A stretch of DNA of 38,062 bases, from contig URBP01000005.1 in NCBI GenBank assembly GCA_900546105.1, positions 1-38,062 of the forward strand, read 5' to 3'. Source of the stretch: an uncultured Collinsella sp. (GTDB lineage: Bacteria > Actinomycetota > Coriobacteriia > Coriobacteriales > Coriobacteriaceae). Shown here piece after piece: positions 30,913-38,062 of this stretch. The position numbers were made by a program, and so were the translations under genes. Below the pieces are notes generated by a model, which did not search any database, was not told the DNA's origin, and worked only from the letters and a program-made list of their open reading frames with translations. Within the stretch, counting starts at the first letter, position 1; each line of letters begins with the position of its first letter.

Positions 30913-30933
30913 CTGCGCAGGCGGGTATACTGC

Positions 30934-31407
30934 TCAAGAAGAGAACCCCTTGCCCGGGCGCATCTGTATTTCGGACATGTGCAACGTGGTGCCGCGTATA
31001 TCGCATTCGAGCAGACAGGCGCGTGACGGTCGGCCTAGGATGCTGAGGTCGATACGATACGTCGCATGGCTGTCCGTGTACTCGACTTGCTCGGCGTTGA
31101 CGGTTGCTCCGATTGTAAATAAAGAGCCCAGTTCGGCATCGACAATCTTGGAGTCCTTTATCTTGACCTTGAACTCTTGGTAGAGGGACGGGCTGTTGTA
31201 GTAAATGGTTCGGGTTCCGTCGGTGCATTCATCGGTCGTCTCCCATTTGACGACGGGCTGGTCCGAGCTGGCTATCAGCAGTTCTGCTCCAAAAGCTATG
31301 GCATGGGTGATGATAACCAGTAATACCCAGACGACAAAGAGATAGAGAACCACATATGCAACGGGGTGTTTTGAGCGGATGTTTTGGAGTACGGCTGGGA
31401 CATTCAC
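30934..31407 (-). CDS. Small membrane-anchored protein of unknown function
   Basis: A 157-aa protein with one membrane segment (about 17-45, AYVVLYLFVVWVLLVIITHAIAFG) and an extracytoplasmic beta-rich domain of about 110 residues with two Cys. No family is recognised. ATG 31407 has GGAGGTG 9 bases upstream, and TATAAT lies on the same strand at 31443-31448. It is inserted between dnaX and ybaB, which are normally adjacent, and its codons are less G+C-rich than theirs, so it may be a recent arrival. Confidence 0.65.
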   Translation of the reverse strand: MNVPAVLQNIRSKHPVAYVVLYLFVVWVLLVIITHAIAFGAELLIASSDQPVVKWETTDECTDGTRTIYYNSPSLYQEFKVKIKDSKIVDAELGSLFTIGATVNAEQVEYTDSHATYRIDLSILGRPSRACLLECDIRGTTLHMSEIQMRPGKGFSS

Positions 31408-31442
31408 GAGGGCACCTCCAAATCGTCATCTATGACAATCAA

Positions 31443-31448
31443 ATTATA
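31443..31448 (-). promoter_or_regulatory. -10 box of the small membrane protein gene
   Basis: TATAAT on the minus strand, 36 bases upstream of ATG 31407; no good -35 is seen. Confidence 0.45.
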
Positions 31449-31552
31449 CCCAGCCGCCATGCGTGCCGCCTCGAGCAGCGGCTCGGCATTTTGCCATGTA
31501 GCCTTGTAGCCCTACGCATAAACTGCCTGGTTCCAGCTCTGCTAGATGTAGC

Positions 31553-31595
31553 TTGAGATAATTATGCAACCTTGCATAATTCGACCTTGCATAAT
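31553..31595 (+). promoter_or_regulatory. ybaB-recR promoter with overlapping operator
   Basis: TTGAGA (31553-31558), 16 bp, CATAAT (31575-31580) forms a plausible promoter. It is covered by a perfect 10-bp inverted repeat, AATTATGCAA-CC-TTGCATAATT (31560-31581). A third half-site, TTGCATAAT, lies at 31587-31595, 15 bp from the previous one. This looks like a repressor binding site on the promoter. The leader from there to ATG 31757 is about 160 bases and holds no recognised RNA. Confidence 0.6.
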
Positions 31596-31756
31596 CTTGG
31601 GCGTGCGTCACGCTCAAGGACATGTATATCGACTGAGGTAGCGTGTCCGCCCCGCTTGCTTGCCCCGCGCCGTGGTACGATTTTTGAGTTTGAAAGTCCC
31701 GTCGCGCTCCGGCTGCCCTTGCAGCTTGTCGCGCGGCCGCACGTAAAGGAGCCATC

Positions 31757-32077
31757 ATGGCCGGTATGAACATGCAGCAAATGATGAAGCAGGCTCGCAA
31801 GATGCAGGAGCAGCTTGCCGCCGCGCAGGAAAACCTTAAGTCCCAGACCGTCGACGCCTCTGCCGGCGGCGGCATGGTCAAGGTGACCGTTAACGGCGAG
31901 ATGGAGCTCGTCAACCTCACCATCGACCCCGATGCCCTCGATCCCGAGGACGTCGATATGCTGCAGGACATGATCATGGCTGCCGTCAACGAGGCCGTCC
32001 GCGGTGTCAACGAGCTCGCCAACAAGCAGATGGGCGCCATCACCGGCGGCCTCAACATCCCGGGCATGCCGTTCTAA
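31757..32077 (+). CDS. ybaB: YbaB/EbfC nucleoid-associated protein
   Basis: A 106-aa protein of the YbaB/EbfC family, a small dimeric DNA-binding protein. It starts MAGMNMQQMMKQARKMQEQL, followed by the beta segment MVKVTVNGEMELVNLTIDP and a helical C-terminus, all typical. A good AAAGGAG site precedes ATG 31757. It lies 13 bases upstream of recR, the usual pairing, and may aid recombination repair. Confidence 0.95.
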   Translation: MAGMNMQQMMKQARKMQEQLAAAQENLKSQTVDASAGGGMVKVTVNGEMELVNLTIDPDALDPEDVDMLQDMIMAAVNEAVRGVNELANKQMGAITGGLNIPGMPF

Positions 32078-32090
32078 GACACGCATATAT

Positions 32091-32687
32091 ATGAGTGCCA
32101 ACCATAGTCTGCAAAAATTGCTCGATGAGCTGGGCCGTCTGCCGGGCATTGGTCCCAAGTCGGCCCAGCGCATCGCCTATTACCTGCTCGAGGCCGATGC
32201 CGAGGAGGCGCGCCGCCTGGCCGAGGCTATCCTGGAGGTTAAGCAGGAGGTTCACTTTTGCAGCCGCTGCTTTAACTACGCCACGGCCGACGAGTGCTCC
32301 ATCTGCCAGGATTCGATGCGCGATACCACTCGCATTTGCGTGGTGGGCGAGCCGCGCGATGTCCAGGCGATTGAGCGCACGGGCAGCTACCACGGTCTCT
32401 ACCACGTATTGGGCGGCGTGATCAGTCCCATGGACAAGATTGGTCCCGAGCAGTTGCACATTCGTGAGCTGCTGGCACGCTTGGGCCACGAGGACATCCA
32501 CGAGGTCATCATCGCCACCAACCCCAATATCGAGGGCGAGACCACGGCGAGCTACCTGGCCCGCACTATCAAGCCGCTGGGCGTTGAGGTGTCGCGTCTG
32601 GCGAGCGGCCTTCCCGTGGGCGGCGACCTGGAGTATGCCGACGAGCTTACGCTTGGGCGCGCCATCGAGGCCCGTCGCACGATTTAG
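32091..32687 (+). CDS. recR: Recombination mediator RecR
   Basis: A 198-aa protein that works with RecF/RecO to load RecA at gaps. It shows the helix-hairpin-helix LGRLPGIGPKSAQRIA (about 14-30), the four-Cys zinc motif CSRCFNYATADECSIC (about 56-71), and a Toprim domain (from about 79, ICVVGEPRD) ending with the Walker-B-like SRLASGLPVGGDLEYAD. ATG 32091 lies 13 bases after ybaB and lacks a strong ribosome site, so translation is probably coupled. The longer open frame from 32004 is in the ybaB gene and is ignored. Confidence 0.96.
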   Translation: MSANHSLQKLLDELGRLPGIGPKSAQRIAYYLLEADAEEARRLAEAILEVKQEVHFCSRCFNYATADECSICQDSMRDTTRICVVGEPRDVQAIERTGSYHGLYHVLGGVISPMDKIGPEQLHIRELLARLGHEDIHEVIIATNPNIEGETTASYLARTIKPLGVEVSRLASGLPVGGDLEYADELTLGRAIEARRTI

Positions 32688-32725
32688 GTGGCGAGCCTGC
32701 TCCTGCCGTATGTCTTCATCGCGAC

Positions 32726-32753
32726 GCACGGGGTAGCCATAATTTCCCCGTGC
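32726..32753 (+). terminator. Probable terminator after recR
   Basis: GCACGGGG (32726-32733) pairs with CCCCGTGC (32746-32753), then GACTGTAAGTTTGTTG. It starts about 40 bases past the stop. A second weaker hairpin (GGATGC/GCATCC, 32804-32823) followed by TTAATTT lies downstream. Confidence 0.6.
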
Positions 32754-32762
32754 GACTGTAAG

Positions 32763-32778
32763 TTTGTTGTGCAACAAA
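32763..32778. promoter_or_regulatory. Palindrome TTTGTTGTGCAACAAA
   Basis: A 7-bp perfect inverted repeat with a 2-bp centre, about 80 bases upstream of the presumed promoter of the Ser/Gly-linker protein gene. It is a candidate operator; the regulator is unknown. It could also simply be part of the recR terminator region. Confidence 0.4.
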
Positions 32779-32839
32779 GATGCTTTGTATCCGCTTATCG
32801 CATGGATGCTTCCACTCGCATCCTTAATTTGCCCATTCG

Positions 32840-32920
32840 TTGCGGAACCTTTTGGGTTCGCTGATACACTCAAATATGGATTCGAATGAATGCGCCGCTC
32901 CCGAGCGGCGTGTTTTTGTT
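32840..32920 (+). promoter_or_regulatory. Promoter and leader hairpin (attenuator) of the kinase-FHA operon
   Basis: TTGCGG (32840-32845) and GATACACT (TACACT at 32865-32870) form a possible promoter with loose spacing. Downstream, CGCCGCTC (32893-32900) pairs with GAGCGGCG (32903-32910) and is followed at once by TGTTTTTGTT, an intrinsic terminator form. It lies inside the leader, just before the ribosome site GGAGGAG (32921-32927), so it may attenuate the operon. Confidence 0.55.
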
Positions 32921-32932
32921 GGAGGAGAACGC

Positions 32933-33838
32933 ATGCGGCCCGGTGGCACTCAGACAAAGCGCGGCGCCGCGGTGCGCATGCGACGCCGACTGGGCTTGGC
33001 GCCGCGGGCGTACGCACTGCTGTCTTGCTCGCTGGTGCTGGTCATAGCTGGCGTTTCTGCCTATGGCATGACCGTGCCGTCCATGATGCAGGCACATGCC
33101 GCACGCGAACCGCGCGTGGGGCATGAGGTCAAAAGTGACCTGGGGACCACGACTGGATATGCTTGGGCAAGTGTGGTCGCGCATATTGTGTTTGGCACCG
33201 GCGACGCGGACGGCGCCGAGGCCCCGGACAACGAAGTCACGCTTGCCAATGGCAAAACCATCGTGCTCACCAACACCAAGATCATCGATCGGTTGTCCAA
33301 CAATAGCGTGGCGGCAACGGTGAATAAGGTCGAGCAGCAGAAGGAGCAGGACGCCCAGCAGTCCGGAAAGCCCGGTAGCTCGGATACTTCTGGCTCCGGC
33401 TCGGATTCGTCGAGTTCGGGCGGTGGCTCTGGGTCGGGTTCCTCTGCCGGAGGGTCTGGAAACGGCGGCTCGACGGGCGGCAACACTGACAACGATGCAA
33501 ACTCCGGTGGCCTTTCCGCTGCTGAGGAAGAGAGCATTCACAGCTGGCTTGTGACCAAGTACAACATGCTCGACGGCTATGTTTCTCGTGCCAATGACGT
33601 GGTCTCGACCTATAACTCTACGGGAGATCCCAGGCCGTGCGACAGCCTGGTCGGGGAGATGTTTGTCATTCGAGCCGAGTTCGGTCGTCAGACATTCTCG
33701 CCCCGGTCAAAGTGGTATCAGCAGTATGCCAATCTGTGGGGCTGTTACACCAACCTATGTCAATGGGTCGGCCATTACGGCGATGATGACGTCGCGCTCG
33801 GTAACTTCAACAATAACGTGGCGGCGCTTGCCCTATGA
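32933..33838 (+). CDS. Membrane-anchored surface protein with Ser/Gly linker
   Basis: A 301-aa protein of no recognised family. It has a basic N-terminus, one membrane segment (about 28-48, ALLSCSLVLVIAGVSAYGM), an outer region to about 140, a long Ser/Gly-rich flexible linker (about 145-190) and a C-terminal helical domain of about 105 residues with three Cys. ATG 32933 has GGAGGAG at good spacing; an in-frame ATG at 32876 lies before the leader hairpin. It overlaps the kinase gene by 4 bp. It could be an extracellular sensor or a target of the adjacent kinase; this is inference. Confidence 0.7.
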   Translation: MRPGGTQTKRGAAVRMRRRLGLAPRAYALLSCSLVLVIAGVSAYGMTVPSMMQAHAAREPRVGHEVKSDLGTTTGYAWASVVAHIVFGTGDADGAEAPDNEVTLANGKTIVLTNTKIIDRLSNNSVAATVNKVEQQKEQDAQQSGKPGSSDTSGSGSDSSSSGGGSGSGSSAGGSGNGGSTGGNTDNDANSGGLSAAEEESIHSWLVTKYNMLDGYVSRANDVVSTYNSTGDPRPCDSLVGEMFVIRAEFGRQTFSPRSKWYQQYANLWGCYTNLCQWVGHYGDDDVALGNFNNNVAALAL

Positions 33839-35679
33839 TGACCGATCTTGCATCCACCACACCACAATCGCTCGGTCGCGATCCCATGGTCGGCCTGCGC
33901 CTGGCGCGTGTCGACGGGTTTGAGCCGGCCATTGCGCTCGGTCAGGACGAACTGCCTGCCTATCTGCGTCGTTTTACGATACTGTTTGCCGACGATGCCA
34001 CCATGCGCCGTGGCGGTATCGGCCGCGTGACGCGTGCCGTCAACGCCCAAGGCGAGGCCGTGGCACTCAAGCAGCTCATCTTGCCAACGTGCGATGAGTT
34101 TGACGATGCCGCCGCCCATGAGGCGCTGGTCGCCAAGTTCAAAGCGGCGTTTCGCGAGGAATACGAATGCCATCGCGCCCTTTCGGGCCTTAAGGGCTTT
34201 CCCCGCCTCTATGGCTGGGGCGAGGTCGACGGTGTGCCTGCAATTGTCATGGAATGGGTCGAGGGCGAGACGCTCGCCCGCTTGCGCTCGCGCTTTGCCG
34301 TGGACGATGCCGGCCGCCTATCGCCGCTTGTGGCGGCGCGTCTGGGTCGCGACCTGTTCGATCTGCTCTGCCGTATGAGCCTGGTGGGCGAGGGCTTTGT
34401 CCATCGCGATATCTCGCCCGCTAATATTATGGTGCGTACGGCGCGTCTACCGCTTGACCGGCAGCTTGCCGAGGGCACCTTTGACCTGTGCCTGATCGAC
34501 TTTGGCTCGTCGCTGGCGCTTGAGCCTGCGTCGGCCGTGGCCGGTACCGGCGGCAAGGCGTCGTTTACGGAGCGCTATGCCACGCTGCGTCGCGCGACGG
34601 TTGCCTATGCCCCGCCCGAGATGCTCACCGACGATATTCCCGACCTGCGCGCTTTGCGTATGTCGCCGGCGATCGACGTCTATGCCGCAGCAAGCACGGT
34701 TTACGAGCTCATTGCCGGCGCCGCGCCATACGAAGCCGCGCCGAGCACTTCGGGCACCTCGGGTTCGCGCAAAAAGACGCGCGACATCGCCAGCCCCTAC
34801 CGTCTCAAGATGGACACGCTGCCCGACTATCCCATTGGTGCCCATGCGCCCGGTTGCGATTTGACTCAGCTGCTTCGTCGTGAGCCCGATGTGGCGCTCG
34901 CTGCGGCCGAGCAGGCCCAGCAGCTGGGGCTTGAGCCGGATTCCGAGGAGCTACGCGATGCGCTGGCGTTTGTCGATGCCCAGCTGTTCGACGTGGTGAT
35001 GGCCTGTCTGTCCAGCCATCAAAAAGATCGTCCCGAGCCGGCGGCGGTCGAGGCGGCGCTCTCGGCGTTTTGTGACCACTATGCGCAAAATGTCGGTCGT
35101 TCGCTCCGCGGCGAGCCGCTCACGCCGTGCCCCATGGATGCGTCTGGCCGCGCGGTTCGTCGCGCGCTGATGGTCGGCGCGACGGTCGTCTGTGGCGTGG
35201 TTTGGGCTGTGGTCGTGGTTTCGGCCGCGCTGCTGGCGTCGGGCGCTCGCGTGACGGCGACTTTGGGATCGCTCGTGTGGTCTGGGTCGCTACCGGGTAT
35301 TATTGCCGCACTGGCGTTGGCGCTGCCAGGCATAGCCGGCGTTGCCGCGGGGGCACTTGCGCGCGATCGGCGCTCGGGCTTCCTGCAGGGTGTGCTTGCG
35401 CTTTCTGCCTGCGAGGTTCCGGTGCTGGTTGTGGCTGCATGTAGCGTATTTTCCCAACGCGCCGTGATGGGCGGCCTTGTTGCCGCTCTGGTTGCAACCT
35501 ATACGCTTACGTGGTTTTTGCTTGCGATGGGCTTTGCCTTTGAACTTCCCGTTTCGGCACCGCGACGCACAAAAGCCCAGATGGCGACTCCGCTTGCCGG
35601 TGGAGCCGCAGCTGTCCGTACTTTTGGCGGACCTGTCGAAGTATCGTCCGATTCTATTTCTACGACCAAGGAGGCCTAG
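33835..35679 (+). CDS. Divergent Ser/Thr protein kinase with C-terminal membrane segments
   Basis: A 614-aa protein. The kinase domain (about 50-400) is divergent: a Gly-loop-like RRGGIGRV, Lys in VALKQL, FVHRDISPANIMV (catalytic loop, with Ser where Lys is usual) and LIDFGSS (DFG). It has insertions around the activation segment and a C-lobe with RPEPAAVEAAL. About four membrane segments follow (about 445-565), then a short tail. It has no PASTA or other known sensor domain. The ATGATG start overlaps the preceding gene's stop. It is followed 4 bases later by an FHA gene, so the pair resembles a kinase and its phospho-threonine reader, separate from the pknB operon. The HRDISPAN loop suggests an active but atypical enzyme. 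Confidence 0.85.
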   Translation: MMTDLASTTPQSLGRDPMVGLRLARVDGFEPAIALGQDELPAYLRRFTILFADDATMRRGGIGRVTRAVNAQGEAVALKQLILPTCDEFDDAAAHEALVAKFKAAFREEYECHRALSGLKGFPRLYGWGEVDGVPAIVMEWVEGETLARLRSRFAVDDAGRLSPLVAARLGRDLFDLLCRMSLVGEGFVHRDISPANIMVRTARLPLDRQLAEGTFDLCLIDFGSSLALEPASAVAGTGGKASFTERYATLRRATVAYAPPEMLTDDIPDLRALRMSPAIDVYAAASTVYELIAGAAPYEAAPSTSGTSGSRKKTRDIASPYRLKMDTLPDYPIGAHAPGCDLTQLLRREPDVALAAAEQAQQLGLEPDSEELRDALAFVDAQLFDVVMACLSSHQKDRPEPAAVEAALSAFCDHYAQNVGRSLRGEPLTPCPMDASGRAVRRALMVGATVVCGVVWAVVVVSAALLASGARVTATLGSLVWSGSLPGIIAALALALPGIAGVAAGALARDRRSGFLQGVLALSACEVPVLVVAACSVFSQRAVMGGLVAALVATYTLTWFLLAMGFAFELPVSAPRRTKAQMATPLAGGAAAVRTFGGPVEVSSDSISTTKEA

Positions 35680-35682
35680 GTC

Positions 35683-36621
35683 ATGGCATCTCAAGTTGAG
35701 CTCACCCCATGCGGGGCCATGTTTGACATCTTTAAGCGCGCAGCGCATCTGAGCCATATCGAGCTGTGCGGCTTGGTGCTTTCGTCCCGTCCGCTCGCCG
35801 ACGGCCGCAGCCCGCAGAGCCGAGCCGCCGATCGCTCTTGGGTTTCCCGCTTTATCGTTCGCGCGCCGGTCGGCACGCTTCAGCAGCGCTACTTTGCCGA
35901 ATACGGTACCTCGGCTGCGCGTATTATGTCGCAACTGGCCCTGCGCCAGCGCAATCCCATGGACTCCACGGCTGTAATCAATATGGTGTGCGGTCCTGCA
36001 GGTGAACCGATGGTACGCGCGCTCGAAGAGTGCCACCAGGACACGAATCTCTATCGCAACGCGCTCGATCGCCTGTCCCAGGCGGCGGAACTCATGCCCG
36101 CCGAGCGCGCCGAGGTCGTGCTGGTGCTGTTTGTCGCCGTCGGTTGTTCGGCGGATGTGCGGTCCTCGGTGAACTATGCCATCGACTACGCGAACGCGAC
36201 CTGCGGCGGAGGCACATCCACGCCGCGTTCGCTTGGCATGTCGCTGACTGCGGGCGAACGCGAACCCGCCCCGGCGCACCCTTTGGGCTTGCTGCGCGTG
36301 CAAAACAGTTTTGTCGTGAGCGCCCCGCGCTGGATTCAGCCGAGTGAGCAGGGTGTTGAGATTGGCGCGCTGGCCACTGGTGAGGGCGATATTACCGACG
36401 TCGGCGACGATGTCTCGGCCCGCCATGCCCATATCTGGTGCGATGCTCAAAATATCTGGCACGTCGAGGACTTGTCGTCCACCAACGGAACCGTGGTGGT
36501 AAACGGGGCCACGCGCGTTTGCATTCAGGTCGAGCCCGGCCGTTCCGCCCAGCTCAATCCCGGCGACGAGCTCAAGCTCGGCGAATCCACTACCTATGCC
36601 ATCCTCTTCGGTGCCCTCTAG
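35683..36621 (+). CDS. FHA-domain protein
   Basis: A 312-aa cytoplasmic protein. The first 200 residues are of unknown type and mostly helical, with several Cys. The C-terminal FHA domain (about 215-310) shows ITDVGDDVSARHAHIWCD, HVEDLSSTNGTVVVNG and a final PGDELKLGESTTYAILFG, so it should bind phospho-threonine. ATG 35683 follows an AGGAGG site that overlaps the end of the kinase gene. It is the last gene of the three-gene operon and probably a partner or substrate of that kinase. The N-terminal part has no match I can name. Confidence 0.88.
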   Translation: MASQVELTPCGAMFDIFKRAAHLSHIELCGLVLSSRPLADGRSPQSRAADRSWVSRFIVRAPVGTLQQRYFAEYGTSAARIMSQLALRQRNPMDSTAVINMVCGPAGEPMVRALEECHQDTNLYRNALDRLSQAAELMPAERAEVVLVLFVAVGCSADVRSSVNYAIDYANATCGGGTSTPRSLGMSLTAGEREPAPAHPLGLLRVQNSFVVSAPRWIQPSEQGVEIGALATGEGDITDVGDDVSARHAHIWCDAQNIWHVEDLSSTNGTVVVNGATRVCIQVEPGRSAQLNPGDELKLGESTTYAILFGAL

Positions 36622-36653
36622 CCGGCAGTTAAGGACGTTCCTTTTCTGCCGGC
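36621..36653. terminator. Terminator after the kinase-FHA operon
   Basis: GCCGGCAG (36621-36628) pairs with CTGCCGGC (36646-36653). The loop holds a further inverted repeat, AAGGA...TCCTT. It starts on the last base of the FHA stop codon. The sequence AAGGACGTTCCTT resembles the GGACGTTCTT of the hairpin at 7015-7070. Confidence 0.7.
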
Positions 36654-36859
36654 ACTTGGGGACACTCCTCGGCGCGCCAGAGCCGGTCGCCTGGGGATGG
36701 AGAGGCCATTTTGGCCCTTGGCGGTCAGTCGGGGCGAAACTAGAAGATCTTTCCGATTCGCGGCTGTTCATGCTTGTAGAGCATCTAAAACAATAGGATG
36801 TTATTCTGGAATATGCCGGGTGCGTGAACTTGCCTGTCTTAGCCTTAATAAGGTATAGG
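36654..36859. other. Gap without recognisable gene
   Basis: About 200 bases with no supported coding region. A weak promoter-like pair (TTGCCT near 36829, TATAGG near 36854) precedes the methyltransferase remnant. G+C content falls from left to right, marking the change from the kinase operon to the decayed region. Confidence 0.4.
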
Positions 36860-37571
36860 GGAGTTTGGCTCAGGGGTTCCGTGTTGTTCTTCAGCGCAGT
36901 ATTGTGGGACAGATTTGCTGAGATTGGCGCCTTACACCGCAGAGCGCACGGAAGGCTCTCGATTTGTGTTCTGGCCCCAGAATACAGGGCCTGATACTTA
37001 CCAACTGTGGCATGGATGTAACATCTGTAGAAATCAACCCTTTTGTTGTCGACCTTTGTAAGAAAAACACTGCCATCAACTCTTTGGATGACGAAACTAG
37101 GGTGCTTGAGGGGAGCCTTTACTCCCCTCTGAGAGATGACTCATGTTTTTCGCTTGTCGTTGTGAATCCTCCGTTACTGCCGATTCCGGATGAGATTCCT
37201 TATCCCTTCGTTTGAGATGGAGGACAATCGGGTCTGGATAAAACACTTCGTATTCTTAAGGGTGGCGATACGCATTTAGAGAAAAACGGTAAATACTGCT
37301 AATAGGGGTGACGACGATGGTGCGGGGGCGACCCGCGATGCTCTCATCAATACGTCGGATACTTGGGAAATCAGGTCTAGATGCATGTATGATGATGCTG
37401 TGTGGCTATTCAATTAATCCGCGTTCCGAATGGGTGCAGGGTATAGCTGCGACATCGTATGCTTTTGACCCGGCGCGATACTCAGATATTTCTGAGGCGG
37501 TTGACGAAGTTTATACGCACTATGCCGCGCAAGGCGTTTCGGAAGTTTGCACATCTACGTTACGGGCTTAG
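36860..37571 (+). pseudogene. Decayed SAM-dependent methyltransferase (HemK/MTS-like)
   Basis: Joined frames read as one small-methyltransferase protein. ALDLCSGPRIQGL is a degenerate motif I (family ALDLCTGSG), VTSVEINPFVVDLCKKN follows, and VVNPPLLP is the NPP(Y/F) motif. An in-frame TGA at 37213-37215 interrupts YPFV-DGGQSGLDK, a probable GGA to TGA change. Near 37290 one A appears to be missing from a run, shifting LEKNGK-ILLIGVTTMVRG into another frame, which then continues to the stop at 37569-37571. A further stop lies upstream at 36919-36921, and the N-terminus is missing or unrecognisable. Two disablements in otherwise well-kept sequence suggest recent loss. Read-through or sequencing error cannot be excluded. 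Confidence 0.75.
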
Positions 37572-37886
37572 GTTTCTTCAAGCGAGCAGGCCGGTTGCGT
37601 TATTTCGAGCGATTTTTCTAGTCTAGACGACAAAAGGCAAAGGATTTGATGGGTATAAAACGCGGACGTTTGTGGGCGGATGCTCAAATCTATTGTGGCA
37701 ATCGGGCGGTTGAAAAAGATATTTCAACCGCCCGATTGCCAGGTTCGTCGGAGGAGATGTCCGATTCCGACTCTCTTGTAGGAAGAGCTTGAGATCGTAT
37801 TGGCCCAAGGCAATCTTAAAGCAGTCTCATTGGCAAATCTTCGCTCCTGTTGTGTTGAGGTGTAAGGTATCAGTGATTGATGTTTT
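37572..37886. other. Low-G+C gap with degraded sequence
   Basis: About 315 bases without a supported gene. It contains the hairpin at 37697-37740. A very short frame with a GGAGGAG site (ATG 37758, ending at a TGA near 37791) encodes 11 residues; shifting frame after it gives a further open stretch (LAQGNLKAVSLANLRS), perhaps the remnant of a small gene. Confidence 0.35.
37697..37740. repeat. Perfect 19-bp inverted repeat
   Basis: A perfect 19-bp stem (37697-37715 with 37722-37740) with a 6-base loop AAGATA. Neither side has a T-tract in the nearby flank, although the stem itself ends in AAA/TTT at the loop. It may be a terminator, a remnant of a mobile element or a protein-binding palindrome. 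Confidence 0.7.
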
Positions 37887-38062
37887 GTGGCGGGTAGATT
37901 GGGGCCTTCCTTGATTCGATGCGTTCTCTCGAGGTTCATCAGAGCAAAAGGGGCTTTCGTCTTCATTGCTATCACGGTGATTGGAACCGCTCTCTCCTAT
38001 GCCATGCCATACGTGAACGGGAAATTCTTAGATTTTCTTCTCGGTAACCGCAGCGAAAGAGA
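37887..38062 (+). CDS. ABC-exporter-like membrane protein, 5' fragment
   Basis: An open frame reaching the window edge. It contains FIRAKGAFVFIAITVIGTAL and SYAMPYVNGKFLDFLLGN, the form of the first membrane segment and loop of type I ABC exporters (P-x-x-x-G-x-x-x-D-x-L). The start is uncertain: GTG 37887, TTG 37899 or TTG 37911, none with a clear ribosome site. Only about 58 residues are visible, so the assignment rests on a single segment. Confidence 0.5.
   Translation, partial: MAGRLGPSLIRCVLSRFIRAKGAFVFIAITVIGTALSYAMPYVNGKFLDFLLGNRSER

Noticed and set aside
31450..31756. Small SRP RNA or other structured RNA between dnaX and ybaB
   Set aside because: The conserved GGAAGC/tetraloop core of SRP RNA is not visible in the gap.
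35290..36771. A 493-aa minus-strand open frame
   Set aside because: It is antisense to the kinase end and FHA gene; no recognisable domain and it crosses the terminator at 36621-36653.

Overview
The window looks like chromosome of a Gram-positive, high-G+C anaerobe of the Coriobacteriia, most likely Collinsella or a close relative. That is an inference from the G+C-rich codon use, the order of the kinase/FHA/phosphatase/SEDS-PBP genes, the mannose-PTS operon with a DUF956 gene, and the dnaX-ybaB-recR block. No 16S or other marker gene is present to fix the genus.

Layout, left to right. (1) 49-3521, minus strand: an acidic membrane-anchored protein, a polytopic DUF5692-like membrane protein and a TetR regulator. 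The regulator faces a large plus-strand FAD/Fe-S oxidoreductase (3710-6487) across a region with two TTGAC-N5-GTCAA palindromes. An orphan hypA follows (6584-7012). (2) 7387-10669, plus: a mannose-family PTS operon (EIIAB, IIC, IID), then a hairpin terminator and a DUF956 (ManO-like) gene. (3) 10694-10893: an array of 15-bp units of alternating orientation with an exact 31-bp period, then tRNA-Arg(CCT). (4) 11203-21263, minus: a six-gene cell-envelope signalling operon, transcribed in the order membrane Ser/Thr kinase, fhaA, fhaB, PP2C phosphatase, a fused RodA-PBP and a PASTA kinase. Most junctions overlap by 4 bp. (5) 21423-21561: a second array of the same 31-bp alternating type. (6) 21703-27538, plus: a less G+C-rich cluster with a 711-aa membrane protein carrying two LuxR-type HTH domains, a small secreted four-Cys protein, two ABC-2-like permeases, an ABC ATPase and a signal-bearing protein. 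It resembles a bacteriocin/peptide plus LanFEG-type transporter locus. (7) 27599-32687: a YcxB-like membrane protein (minus), dnaX, a small membrane protein (minus), ybaB and recR. (8) 32933-36621, plus: a three-gene operon of a Ser/Gly-linker surface protein, a divergent membrane kinase and an FHA protein. (9) 36860-38062: a decayed methyltransferase pseudogene, a long perfect hairpin and the start of an ABC-exporter-like gene cut by the window edge.

How the genes fit together. The operon at 11203-21263 matches the actinobacterial growth/division phospho-signalling locus: PASTA kinase, opposing phosphatase, FHA readers, and SEDS polymerase plus transpeptidase. Here the polymerase and transpeptidase form one polypeptide, and the second kinase lies at the front with a multi-spanning C-terminus. 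A second kinase-FHA pair at 33835-36621 suggests a parallel phospho-threonine circuit. The manXYZ genes import and phosphorylate hexoses. The LuxR/secreted protein/ABC cluster and the two 31-bp alternating arrays are the parts least explained by known families.
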